Notes: generated by a model not told the origin, from the letters alone. Positions 43,697 to 51,723 are shown, counted from the first letter of the stretch. The stretch is DNA of 64,000 nt from Acholeplasmataceae bacterium UBA5769 (GCA_002418725.1 DIER01000016.1:4746-68745); one strand, 5' to 3'. Program-made: numbers and translations.

Positions 43697-43796
43697 CAAA
43701 AAAGCCAATTGAACCCCATGAAATCATGAGATGCAACTGGCTACCCCAGTGGGGCCCTATAGCTTTGCGTCGCCAGGTTACCCTGGTTTTGCCAAA
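43697..43796 (-). promoter_or_regulatory. c-di-GMP-I (GEMM) riboswitch, first of a tandem pair, with terminator
   Basis: TTTGGCAAAACC, P2 CCAGG-GTAA-CCTGG, core GACGCAAAGCTATAGGGCC and GGTAGCCAGTTG. The terminator pairs AGCCAGTTG with CAATTGGCT (9 bp, one G-T) and ends in six T. It begins 14 bp after the stop of the SipW-type peptidase gene at 43810, with no evident promoter, so it acts on transcripts coming from upstream. Only 17 nt separate its T run from the next aptamer. Confidence 0.9.
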
Positions 43797-43809
43797 TGTG
43801 ATCGTTAGA

Positions 43810-44460
43810 TCAAGGTGATGAACTTGTGTTTTGTTCTTTTTTCTTTTGCTCTTCCGCTAAAACTTCTTGATATAACTGTTCTTTTAATGCAGCTTCTTTT
43901 TCAACTTTCATTTTTTCTTCGTTTGTCTTTTTAACGGTTTTAATGATGTGTATGGTTTCTGTGACAATCATGGCCACCAAGACAAGACTTAAGATCCCAA
44001 AGATAATGTTTTTTTGAAAAGCTGCAAAGAGGGCTAACGGTTTTAAGAATGTAATCTTGGAAACATAAATCGCTTGAAAGTTTTCTTCTGTGACAGGTTC
44101 TAGATCGACTGATGCGTTATGATCACCTTTGGTCTCAAAGCCACCTTCATGATGTTCACCAACCACGCGGTGTATCACCAGTTTGGGACTTCCTTCAACT
44201 TCACTTTGGAAAACAATGACATCTCCAATAGCTACCTCATCATAACCTGCTTTACGTATGATGGCGATGTCACCTTTGTCTAAGGAATCCTCTAAGTCTC
44301 CTATCATCGATTCACTGGGGATAATTGAAAATGAGTAACCGAAAATAAACAGTGGTTCATTTCGTCTCATCGCTTGTGTACCAATGAGCATGACTGCGAT
44401 GGAAACCATAAAGATCAGTATCGCGAGTGATGTTAAGATGATGGACAGTCCTTTTTTCAA
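43810..44460 (-). CDS. SipW/ER-type signal peptidase I
   Basis: A 216-residue membrane peptidase of the S26B type. N-terminal membrane segment 6-27. Catalytic Ser51 is in PSESM, His97 in VIHRVVG, and Asp113 in TKGDHN; the His in place of the Lys of ordinary bacterial SPase I defines the SipW/ER/archaeal class. The second membrane segment is about 146-168, followed by a charged coiled tail. Start is TTG at 44458-44460, chosen for AAGGAG 8-9 nt upstream. SipW processes TasA/CalY-like proteins in Bacillus; here the likely substrates are the YAWF-motif proteins around it. Confidence 0.9.
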   Translation of the reverse strand: MKKGLSIILTSLAILIFMVSIAVMLIGTQAMRRNEPLFIFGYSFSIIPSESMIGDLEDSLDKGDIAIIRKAGYDEVAIGDVIVFQSEVEGSPKLVIHRVVGEHHEGGFETKGDHNASVDLEPVTEENFQAIYVSKITFLKPLALFAAFQKNIIFGILSLVLVAMIVTETIHIIKTVKKTNEEKMKVEKEAALKEQLYQEVLAEEQKKKEQNTSSSP

Positions 44461-44476
44461 GATACGTTCTCCTTAA

Positions 44477-46327
44477 CTATGATTGTTTCTTTAAATCCGT
44501 TTCTAACTTTTGACTTATTTTCTTCTTTTCTTTTTGAATCCGTTCTTTGGCTTGTTTTGCCAGCTTACTTTGTGTTTCTTTGAACTTCTTCTTTTCTAAT
44601 TCTTTGGCTTTCTTCGCCTGCTGCATAGCACGTTCTTTTTCTTTTTGTTGTCGTGCTTTAATTTTCTTGAGTTCATCGTTATACTTTTGAAGTGCTTTTT
44701 TCTTCTCGAGTTCGATGATTCTCTTTTCTTCATCTTTGATTCGTTTTTCTTCGAGTTTAATCTTTTCTTGCATTTCTCTGGAATCTTCTTGAAGCATCTT
44801 CTTTTGTTCTGCGACAAATTCTAAATATTCAGATAATGCCAATTGATTTTTTTCAAGATTCTGACGTTCAAGTTTAATACGTTCTTCAATGGCTTGTTTC
44901 TTCGCTTCTTCAATGGCACGTTTCTTCAAGCCTTTTTGAATTTCTTTATTGATGTTTACAATCTCTTTTAACATTCTTTTTTCAAGACGAATAGCGTTGT
45001 TATAATCCACTTCTTTGGTTTCTCTGATCACACGTGCAATGCGCGCGCGATCTTTCGCTTTAAGTAGTTCATCGTCAAGGTCAATCTTCACCATTCTGGA
45101 AAAGAAGAGATCTTCACGGTCGTTATCATCTTCTAAGTCAAAGAAATCTTTAAAGAGTGCATTAGAGATTGCAATCGTGTCTCTGAGTGCTTTTCTTAAA
45201 GCAACTTCATAACTTGAAGATTCTTCTAATGCTTTATCTAGTCGATCTTTTAGAAGGGCTTTGTTTTGTTCTAAGAAGAACTGATTGATCTGATTGTCTT
45301 CTACCGTGTAAGGGTCTGGACTTGTCATGAGTTCATTTAAACTCTTTTTGACAAATTTTGGACTTTTCCGCTTATACTCATCAATATCTAAGTACTGATA
45401 ATGATCTTCTAATGCTTTTTGATTGCCATAAACCGTGGTGAATACCGTAAGCGCAGATTGATAAACATTTCTCAAATAATAACGGTCTAAGGTAAGGTTT
45501 TGTTCTTTGACATCCACATCGAAGTTTAAGAGGTTGAATTTATCTAAATATAACCAAAGATTATAGCAGTTATTATAATCCACGTTCTTTAAAATAATCG
45601 ATGTCTTCATGATGGGTGGAACAATCGGTTTTGCTTGTTTAAGACCTTCCATAAACGGGGAAACGCGTAGTCCATTGACACGCTTGAGAAGCGATTGGAT
45701 ACGTGAAAGCAGTTCATGATTTGCTTTGGATAACTTATCGTCTTCAACGGTATCTTTTATTTTCAAATCGACTTCGAGATTAACTTTTGAATCTCGCATG
45801 TCGAATGATGATTTCAAATTAAAAAATTTGTTGTTGTAGGTTTCTACATTGTGTTTGACCAAATCATAACGACGATTCACAAAATCAAACAGGCGATCGA
45901 TGAGGGTTTTAATAAAACGGTTCTCATAAATGGCATATTCAATTTCTGCCTGTGTGGTTAAGATTTGCTTTGGAATGACATTACCTTGTCTAACTTCCTT
46001 GATGAGCTGCGTATTTGCTGCTAGATGTCTGATAGAATCACTGTTGACCTTTTTAGCTTTTTCGATTTGAACCACTTCTTGTAAATACTTCAAACCTGAT
46101 TTTGGGTCTCTTGTGATCTTATCTAAACTTGGGAAATAGGATTCAATGGTTTCAATCCATTCCTCGTGAAACACTTTGGATTCCTGGATGCTTTTTTGGT
46201 AAATTTCATTTTCACCAGAGAGTAAGGCTTGATAAAAGTGATTAGGAAACTCTTCTTCACGTTCGAGTTCATAGAAAACTTGGTTAAGTTGTTCATGAAA
46301 TTTCCGTAAATCACTGACCTTTTTCAT
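44477..46327 (-). CDS. Coiled-coil protein, possibly DUF2357-like, partner of the McrB-like ATPase
   Basis: 616 residues, no signal peptide or membrane segment. The N-terminal two-thirds is a folded helical domain. The block containing TQAEIEYAIYENRFIKTLIDRLFDFVNRR (about 130-160) resembles the ENRF region of DUF2357 proteins, which often accompany McrB-type ATPases. The last 180 residues are an extremely charged coiled coil rich in Lys, Glu and Arg (for example KEKERAMQQAKKAKELEKKK). No PD-(D/E)xK nuclease motif was seen. It lies 16 bp after the ATPase gene and has no copy in module B within the window. A scaffold or adaptor role is inference. Confidence 0.6.
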   Translation of the reverse strand: MKKVSDLRKFHEQLNQVFYELEREEEFPNHFYQALLSGENEIYQKSIQESKVFHEEWIETIESYFPSLDKITRDPKSGLKYLQEVVQIEKAKKVNSDSIRHLAANTQLIKEVRQGNVIPKQILTTQAEIEYAIYENRFIKTLIDRLFDFVNRRYDLVKHNVETYNNKFFNLKSSFDMRDSKVNLEVDLKIKDTVEDDKLSKANHELLSRIQSLLKRVNGLRVSPFMEGLKQAKPIVPPIMKTSIILKNVDYNNCYNLWLYLDKFNLLNFDVDVKEQNLTLDRYYLRNVYQSALTVFTTVYGNQKALEDHYQYLDIDEYKRKSPKFVKKSLNELMTSPDPYTVEDNQINQFFLEQNKALLKDRLDKALEESSSYEVALRKALRDTIAISNALFKDFFDLEDDNDREDLFFSRMVKIDLDDELLKAKDRARIARVIRETKEVDYNNAIRLEKRMLKEIVNINKEIQKGLKKRAIEEAKKQAIEERIKLERQNLEKNQLALSEYLEFVAEQKKMLQEDSREMQEKIKLEEKRIKDEEKRIIELEKKKALQKYNDELKKIKARQQKEKERAMQQAKKAKELEKKKFKETQSKLAKQAKERIQKEKKKISQKLETDLKKQS

Positions 46328-46343
46328 AGAATCTCCTTAGGGA

Positions 46344-47888
46344 TTAAAATGATTTCTTAATGGTGGTTAAGAATGCCTGACATTCAACAAATCCGTTTTT
46401 ACCAAATAATCTGTCTAAAAGTGCAGAGAGCTCATTGATTTCGTCTTGCAAGAAGGGTAAGTTCAAACTTTCAAACTTTCTAAAAATCTTTCTTGCGACC
46501 ATGTAATCCAGTGCTTCAACTTCTGAGTTTCCGCAAGCGACATACACAGGAACAAACGCTCTGATCTGCTTCATGATACGGTTACCAAAGGTAACTTTGA
46601 AAGCTTTGGTAATAAATGCGTCTAGTTTTTCTAAATTTTCCAATGACTTAATGGAAAGAGGGTAATCCTTGACTGCTTGTTGGAATAAATCCATCAGGTA
46701 ATCCGATGACATCGTGACACCAGGTGTATCTGGAGCATCGATATATGCTGCCTTGGTGTTGATGATAATCGGTGTGGCGCGGTCATATACTTTATCGGTA
46801 ATGGTGAAGGTCGAGTCATCTTTATTCGCTGTACCGATAAACCATACATTTTGTGGTAAAAGGATTTTACCGTTTTGTAAATGCTTAGGATCTGCAGGTT
46901 GAGAATCGGGTGTGATATCGATCAACCATGCATCAGGATCTGGCATTTCGAGAAGTGAGAGTAATTCCGCAAAGTAATACTCCACACGGGCTAAGTTCAT
47001 TTCATCTAGGACGACTAAGCAAACGTCATCGCGATAAGTCGTTTCATAGATGGCTCTTAAAAAATCTGTTTCATTGAATTTTTTGGTGAATTCATTTAAG
47101 TAACCAATCATTTCAGCACGATCTCTCCACGAAGGTTGAACTGCGATGATGGCTGAATCATTACCAAAGAATTTTCCCATGGCATAAGGTAGTGATGTTT
47201 TACCAGTACCAGATATACCTTCTAAAATCATCGTTTTGGATGCTGCCATGCCGGCAAAGAATGCCGAGATGATTTTCTTATCATAGAAGAGTCCTAAGCG
47301 TGAGGCTGAGAAATTGATAAAGCGTTTAACGAGTTCATTCAGGTTAATCATGTCTTCATCTTTCATGTGAATGGCAGTGACCATGTTCTCATACTCTTTA
47401 TCGACATGAATCAGTTTAGTGAATCGAGATGGTCCTGTAGGTTCTTCTTCTTTTTCTGGTTCATTTGAATCACCAGAATCCCGATCAAAATCACCCATAC
47501 CACCACCAAGTTGTGAAACCTTCATCGCTAAAATCTTATTTTTCTCATCGATGAGCTCAACCGTTTTTTGGTTTAAAAAACTAATCTCTTCTAATAATTC
47601 ATCTTTTTCTATTTCCGTGCGCGCGAATTTAAAATAACGTCTGGTAAGTTGATAAACTTTTAAAACAAGAAACACAATAAAGGCGAGATTCACCAGTAGA
47701 ACGACAAAAGCCATTACCCAGTCGAGTAATTTAAAGTTCGAACTTGCTTGAATGAAATTTGTAAAAAATTCGGCAACCCCATTAAAGAATAAAACGGCAA
47801 ATGCTTCAAAAATTCGTTTGAAAAATTCACCGATATTTGCAAAAAAATCTCTAATGAAGTTGATATAGTATCTTGCAAATTCTACCAT
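46344..47888 (-). CDS. Membrane-anchored McrB-like AAA+ ATPase (module A)
   Basis: 514 residues. An amphipathic aromatic N-terminus (MVEFARYYINFIRDFFANIG) leads to a membrane segment at about 57-76. A short coiled coil (92-125) and an acidic linker follow. The AAA+ domain has Walker A GISGTGKT (224-231), Walker B VVLDEMN (D295, E296) followed by LARVEYYFAELLSLLEMP, sensor 1 in FIGTANKDDS, and an Arg-finger candidate in VYDRATPI. DEMN plus the ALS-E pattern is characteristic of McrB-type AAA_5 ATPases. Restriction McrB is soluble with a DNA-binding domain; this one is membrane-bound. About 60% identical by eye to the module B copy. Confidence 0.82.
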   Translation of the reverse strand: MVEFARYYINFIRDFFANIGEFFKRIFEAFAVLFFNGVAEFFTNFIQASSNFKLLDWVMAFVVLLVNLAFIVFLVLKVYQLTRRYFKFARTEIEKDELLEEISFLNQKTVELIDEKNKILAMKVSQLGGGMGDFDRDSGDSNEPEKEEEPTGPSRFTKLIHVDKEYENMVTAIHMKDEDMINLNELVKRFINFSASRLGLFYDKKIISAFFAGMAASKTMILEGISGTGKTSLPYAMGKFFGNDSAIIAVQPSWRDRAEMIGYLNEFTKKFNETDFLRAIYETTYRDDVCLVVLDEMNLARVEYYFAELLSLLEMPDPDAWLIDITPDSQPADPKHLQNGKILLPQNVWFIGTANKDDSTFTITDKVYDRATPIIINTKAAYIDAPDTPGVTMSSDYLMDLFQQAVKDYPLSIKSLENLEKLDAFITKAFKVTFGNRIMKQIRAFVPVYVACGNSEVEALDYMVARKIFRKFESLNLPFLQDEINELSALLDRLFGKNGFVECQAFLTTIKKSF

Positions 47889-47905
47889 ACGAACTCCTTT
47901 ATTGC

Positions 47906-48631
47906 CTAAGGCTTCGTCTTACTTGCCTCTTCCTGTTGCTTCATTTCTTCTAAAATCTGCTTTCTGATCCGTTCTTTCTCTGCTTCAACATCAAACGTGC
48001 TCTGAGAAGACTCAGAAATCATCTTTTCTTTAAGTTTATCGTTATTCACGATGATAATGGTACGGACTAAGAAAACAGCTTCTACAATGACAATGATGGC
48101 GACGGGAAGTATAACGAACGTTGCAAATCCTGTAGGTGTTTGCAAATATTTCAGTGCGTTTCCTGCGCCTACCCATTTACTGTTATAAACGGCAATCGCA
48201 TCTTTAATATTGATTGGTTCATCCAGTGGTGCATTGTCTTTATCACCTTGTGTGACTAAAAATGTTTCGCCACCTTCTGAAAACTTATCAACAATACGGT
48301 GAGTGATAAACCCTTGAACGTTTAATCCAGGAATAGACATACTAAAGTAAGTAATAATGTCTCCAACTTCAAGATCCTGCCTTGATTCATCGTCAAGTAA
48401 TGTCACGAAAATAATATCTTCAGGTGTAAATGAATCTTGATTTTCTCCGGCCATCGAATCGGTTAAAACGGTTAAAAACCCTTTACCAAAGAGATTGGCG
48501 ATATCATCTTTTTGTTTAAGTTTCATGTTTGCAAATGAAAATAAAACAAGTAAAACGACAACGGAATAAAAGAATACGTTTAAGACAATCTTTAATACCT
48601 TCGTAACTTTTTTTGTTTGTTCCTGATTCAT
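47906..48631 (-). CDS. SipW/ER-type signal peptidase I (module A, first copy)
   Basis: 241 residues from ATG 48631 (GAGG 6-7 nt upstream); an in-frame GTG four codons earlier is less likely. N-terminal membrane segment at about 17-36. Catalytic Ser59 in TDSMAG, His111 in FITHRIVD, Asp130 in TQGDKDNAP. Second membrane segment at about 169-190, then a charged coiled tail ending in KQQEEASKTKP. The fold and order of motifs match SipW-type peptidases. It is preceded by a structured intercistronic RNA and followed by the AAA+ gene. Confidence 0.88.
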   Translation of the reverse strand: MNQEQTKKVTKVLKIVLNVFFYSVVVLLVLFSFANMKLKQKDDIANLFGKGFLTVLTDSMAGENQDSFTPEDIIFVTLLDDESRQDLEVGDIITYFSMSIPGLNVQGFITHRIVDKFSEGGETFLVTQGDKDNAPLDEPINIKDAIAVYNSKWVGAGNALKYLQTPTGFATFVILPVAIIVIVEAVFLVRTIIIVNNDKLKEKMISESSQSTFDVEAEKERIRKQILEEMKQQEEASKTKP

Positions 48632-48649
48632 GGTGTTCCTCACTTGATT

Positions 48650-48709
48650 ATTCTAGCAAATCCCTAAGGATGGGGAGGTGTACAAATGTACACCTTCCCT
48701 GACTAGAAT
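48650..48709 (-). other. Structured RNA between the main exported protein and the peptidase gene
   Basis: ATTCTAG (48650-48656) pairs perfectly with CTAGAAT (48703-48709). Inside, AGGTGTACA-AA... and TGTACACCT (48676-48684, 48687-48695) form a near-perfect helix extended by GGG/CCC. No T tract follows, so it is not a simple terminator. It could stabilise the upstream mRNA or partly attenuate downstream genes. Confidence 0.65.
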
Positions 48710-48744
48710 GCGTTACTCATATTATACTACAGATTTGCTATGAA

Positions 48745-49692
48745 TTAGACACCAAATCTTAAAGCGATAATGATTCTTCTACCAAGTAAGGAGTTGAATG
48801 CTTCTGCATCCCAACCTTCAAACCATACGTAAACCATAACACTACCATAATACTTCGTTTCAACAAGCGCTTCTTGGTTATCAGCCATTTGAAGGACTAA
48901 AGAACTAGAGATTGCTGTTAATGTTGGAACAGTTGTCACAGAAGCTGATGCACCATCAGGAAGAACTTCTGCACCAGGAAGTGTGTTTGTAGATCTGTAA
49001 TAGAAGTTTTGCGCACCGTTAACACCGATGTAATTTGTAACACCAAGAACAGTTTCTTGTGTACCTCTTAAATCTGTGTTAGAAAAACCACCAGAAAGTG
49101 TATTGGTTTCAGAAATTGGGTTTTCATATGCGGTAACACCATAAGTTGATGTAGCTCTTTCAGTGATACCTCTGACAGAAATCTTCATAGCGTCTTGTAA
49201 ATTGACTGGGAATTCACTGTTTGCTAAACGAGTAATACCTTTGCTATCTACAAATTGTACACCAGTTCTGTAAGCTGAAGCTGTGCTTTCAAGTCTTACT
49301 TGATTCCAAATGATGTTTTGTTCATTTTCAGATCTAAAATGAAGTGGAATTTGTAAATAACCACTGGTTACTGATGAACCAGCCATGTCGGTAAATGTGT
49401 AACCATCTACGGTTGTCACATGAGTGAAGGCGAATCCTGCTGGATATGCTGATTCAATGTAATCATAAATATCTTGTGTTGTAATAACAGTCTTCCATGT
49501 GAGTGTTAATGGATCTGCTGCATTACCTATTGCAACTTCAATACCGGTATCTGACACAACTTGTGCTTCAAAAGGTTGAATTACTGATGTATTGGTCAGT
49601 GTAAACCACGCGAATGTTGTCGTACCGAGTGCAATCACGGTAAGAACAACCGTTAGAACTGATAATACTAATTTTCTTGTAATACTGTTCAT
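48745..49692 (-). CDS. Main exported TasA-like protein of module A, 315 aa
   Basis: Signal MNSITRKLVLSVLTVVLTVIALGTTTFAWFTLTNTS (hydrophobic 8-24, FAWF motif at 28-31) followed by beta-rich sequence and a C-terminal VYVWFEGWDAEAFNSLLGRR. Closely related along its whole length to the module B protein at 63026-63970 (shared QPF-AQV-SD-GIE-AIGN, LHFRS, YIGV-GA-N-FYRS). It precedes the structured RNA and the peptidase gene. TasA/CalY proteins are SipW-processed and form extracellular fibres; fibre formation here is inference. Ribosome site AAAGGAG is strong. Confidence 0.75.
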   Translation of the reverse strand: MNSITRKLVLSVLTVVLTVIALGTTTFAWFTLTNTSVIQPFEAQVVSDTGIEVAIGNAADPLTLTWKTVITTQDIYDYIESAYPAGFAFTHVTTVDGYTFTDMAGSSVTSGYLQIPLHFRSENEQNIIWNQVRLESTASAYRTGVQFVDSKGITRLANSEFPVNLQDAMKISVRGITERATSTYGVTAYENPISETNTLSGGFSNTDLRGTQETVLGVTNYIGVNGAQNFYYRSTNTLPGAEVLPDGASASVTTVPTLTAISSSLVLQMADNQEALVETKYYGSVMVYVWFEGWDAEAFNSLLGRRIIIALRFGV

Positions 49693-49742
49693 AATCTAGT
49701 CTCCTTTAATTTTTCTTTCGTTTATTATTTTTCTTATATCTC

Positions 49743-49765
49743 AATTAACTTTCGTTAAGTTGATC
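49743..49765 (-). other. Intercistronic hairpin before the main exported protein gene
   Basis: TCAACTTAAC-GAAA-GTTAATTGA on the minus strand forms a stem with one bulge. No T run follows. It may protect the 5' end of a processed transcript; the function is unknown. Confidence 0.4.
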
Positions 49766-50740
49766 CTAGTTCATTGCTTTTGAAGCTAATTTAAATTGCA
49801 ATTGGATTTTGATGCGATCTTTATCGAGTGCATCGAATGCATCGGCATCCCATCCTTCAATCCAAATGTTGACTCTTACTTTTCCTTGGTAAATCTCTCG
49901 ACCATTTTTTTCATCGATGACACCTGTAGGTTGCAACTCCGTCACAAGTGATTCATCATCTAAAGCTTGATAGGGGTTAAAGGGATCCATCTGAGATAAC
50001 CGGTAACTCACGGTAGGAAAAACCTTGGGTATATTCACGTAGATGAGGGTGCGTTGGAAGAAATAACTAAACTGTCCGAAGGTTGCACCATAACCACGTT
50101 CAGGGTTTCCTGAGGGATCAAAGATAAATGTTCTCAGTAATTCATCATCTCTTAGATCAAATGGGTTTGCAACATCCTTTAACTCAACCACTGAAATGCG
50201 CAAAGCATCTTTTCCATAATATGTTCCAACTTGACCTTGCAAGACCACATCTTCGATGTTAGGACCATTGAAGAACTGATGCGGAGCTCTCCAGACAACA
50301 CCTTTTGAAGTCACGTAAGTTCCAATCTTGTTTTCACTCTCGTAGGTCATCTGATCTGAAATGTGATTGTATAAATAGACGTTATGTTCTTTTTGAGATG
50401 TTCTAAACCACACATCAAAACTCAAGTAATGCTCGTTTGCTACGGCTTCTCCTGTGGGTCTAAGTCCTCCGGTTTGAAAGGTTTTTCCATCAATCGAGGT
50501 CACATCGTACAAACTGATACCTTCTGGGTTGGTGATAAGTTCATGCATCGGTAAGCTGTTACTGAAGGTGATGCCATCAAAGGACATTTCAAGTTCATCA
50601 CCTGTGGAAGCTGTTAAGGATAAGCCTTCGATGTTATTGATCGATGAAAGCGTGATCCACGCGTAACTGACCGATCCAAACACGAGCACTAATCCTAGGA
50701 ATACGAGTGTTGAGATTAGGACTTTTTTTGTACCTCTCAT
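49766..50740 (-). CDS. Exported protein with YAWI motif, 324 aa
   Basis: Start ATG 50740 is preferred over an in-frame GTG three codons earlier because GGGTG lies at the right distance. MRGTKKVLISTLVFLGLVLVFGSVSYAWITLSS gives a signal with the cluster motif. The C-terminus has VRVNIWIEGWDADAFDALDKDRIKIQLQFKL, matching the W-x-E-G-x-D block of the main subunit. The body is beta-rich, with YLSFDVWFRTSQKEHNVYLY similar to the main subunit's LHFRS region. Second gene of module A, 11 bp after the first. Confidence 0.7.
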   Translation of the reverse strand: MRGTKKVLISTLVFLGLVLVFGSVSYAWITLSSINNIEGLSLTASTGDELEMSFDGITFSNSLPMHELITNPEGISLYDVTSIDGKTFQTGGLRPTGEAVANEHYLSFDVWFRTSQKEHNVYLYNHISDQMTYESENKIGTYVTSKGVVWRAPHQFFNGPNIEDVVLQGQVGTYYGKDALRISVVELKDVANPFDLRDDELLRTFIFDPSGNPERGYGATFGQFSYFFQRTLIYVNIPKVFPTVSYRLSQMDPFNPYQALDDESLVTELQPTGVIDEKNGREIYQGKVRVNIWIEGWDADAFDALDKDRIKIQLQFKLASKAMN

Positions 50741-50751
50741 ATCGATCACCC

Positions 50752-51453
50752 TTATTCAAAGCCTTTAATCGTAAAGTTCATCTCCATTTTAATCATGCCA
50801 CCTAAGACATCATCATTGGTATCTGGGTCATTACCTTCTAACCATATGACGACACTAAATTTTCTAACGTCACCCGATTTAAAGTTAGGTATTACTTTTC
50901 TCATGACGGTTGCAGTGGTTAAGAAATGTTCTGCAACAGGCATGTAAGGTGGGTATACGGTGTCATTGGTTGAATCTGGTTTCATATACATCGTCTCAAC
51001 ACCATTATCAATGACTAAGATTCGAATCGCCCCATCTAAATTTTGATAGACTTCAGTGATTCTGATGTAATAACTCAAATCAACCGTTTCTAACCCTTCG
51101 TTTTTGATATAGAAGGTGTATGCGACATAATCGTGATCGATATCGACATAATTGCCATTGGTCTCGGTAATTTCTTCGAGTTTTAACCATGCATAGGTCA
51201 CATCTCTTGCATCGTTGATGGGATCACTCATGAGTCTACTTGTCGAAAATCCGAAATTTGGATCGGTACTCATCGTGATACCTCTAACTCTTGCAGCTGT
51301 ATCGACTGACATGACGAAGTTTCCTGCATCTTGTCCGTAGAAGGTGATCACTGCAAAGGCTATGGAGAGTGCACCTGTAATAATGATACCTAGCGAAAAG
51401 ATTCGATTTCTTAACTTGACTCGTCTAACACCTAATACTTGAGAAAGTCTCAT
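50752..51453 (-). CDS. Exported protein with W-L-E-G-N-D motif, 233 aa
   Basis: First gene of module A. MRLSQVLGVRRVKLRNRIFSLGIIITGALSIAFAVITFYGQDAGNF has a longer basic N-region than the other proteins and a membrane segment at about 20-38; no AWF motif is present. The C-terminus VVIWLEGNDPDTNDDVLGGMIKMEMNFTIKGFE contains the W-x-E-G-x-D block, in a form that recurs in exported Firmicutes proteins annotated as TasA-like or hypothetical. It follows the c-di-GMP riboswitch terminator by 46 nt. Confidence 0.65.
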   Translation of the reverse strand: MRLSQVLGVRRVKLRNRIFSLGIIITGALSIAFAVITFYGQDAGNFVMSVDTAARVRGITMSTDPNFGFSTSRLMSDPINDARDVTYAWLKLEEITETNGNYVDIDHDYVAYTFYIKNEGLETVDLSYYIRITEVYQNLDGAIRILVIDNGVETMYMKPDSTNDTVYPPYMPVAEHFLTTATVMRKVIPNFKSGDVRKFSVVIWLEGNDPDTNDDVLGGMIKMEMNFTIKGFE

Positions 51454-51498
51454 CCTTTCACCTCATTTATCTTGATCAATAACACTTATTTCTAAGAA

Positions 51499-51592
51499 AC
51501 AAAAAAAGCCAGTGTCATCACAAATGACAACTGGCTACCATTTAAGGCCCTATAGCTTTGCGTCGCCAGGTTTCCCTGGTTTTGCCTTTGAA
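51499..51592 (-). promoter_or_regulatory. c-di-GMP-I (GEMM) riboswitch leading module A
   Basis: CAAAGGCAAAACC, P2 CCAGG-GAAA-CCTGG with the GNRA loop, core GACGCAAAGCTATAGGGCC, and GGTAGCCAGTTG. The terminator pairs AGCCAGT-TGTCAT with ATGACA-CTGGCT and ends in seven T. GCCAG serves both P1 (with GGC, plus CAA/TTG) and the terminator, so bound ligand should allow read-through into the 233-aa gene. The G before CAAAA is kept, as in c-di-GMP rather than cGAMP-type aptamers. Confidence 0.92.
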
Positions 51593-51600
51593 CATTGGTA

Positions 51601-51650
51601 CCGGTATACCGATACATCTTGATTTTATAGCAAGCGTAAATCTTTGTCAA
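51601..51650 (-). promoter_or_regulatory. Promoter of module A with palindrome at the start site
   Basis: Minus-strand TTGACA (51645-51650) and TAAAAT (51622-51627) have a 17-bp spacer. CGGTATACCG (51602-51611), a perfect 10-bp palindrome, lies at about +5 to +15 and just before the aptamer. It may be an operator that adds protein control to the riboswitch. Confidence 0.7.
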
Positions 51651-51723
51651 TGCTTTTATCACATTTTTTGCGTAAATTGGACATCATTAACCCCTTTACT
51701 TAAGTAACATTTTTTTATTTTGT
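51651..51723 (-). other. Gap after module B with TTACTTAAGTAA palindrome
   Basis: Between the stop of the giant gene and the module A promoter. The 12-bp palindrome TTACTTAAGTAA (51696-51707) is present, but no T tract follows on the minus strand, so no convincing intrinsic terminator closes module B. Confidence 0.5.

Noticed and set aside
44596..44817. Lysine-rich open frame on the minus strand inside the 616-aa gene
   Set aside because: It is a frame-shifted reading of the A-rich coiled-coil coding region, without a ribosome site.
46344..47888. Reading the AAA+ pair as a restriction system (McrBC)
   Set aside because: No DNA-binding domain, no nuclease motif in the partner, a membrane anchor, and a setting among exported proteins.
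43583..51592. Three near-identical repeats of about 90 nt, considered as CRISPR or mobile-element repeats
   Set aside because: They are far apart or tandem without spacers, have compensating differences in the P2 stem, and match the c-di-GMP-I riboswitch layout with terminators.
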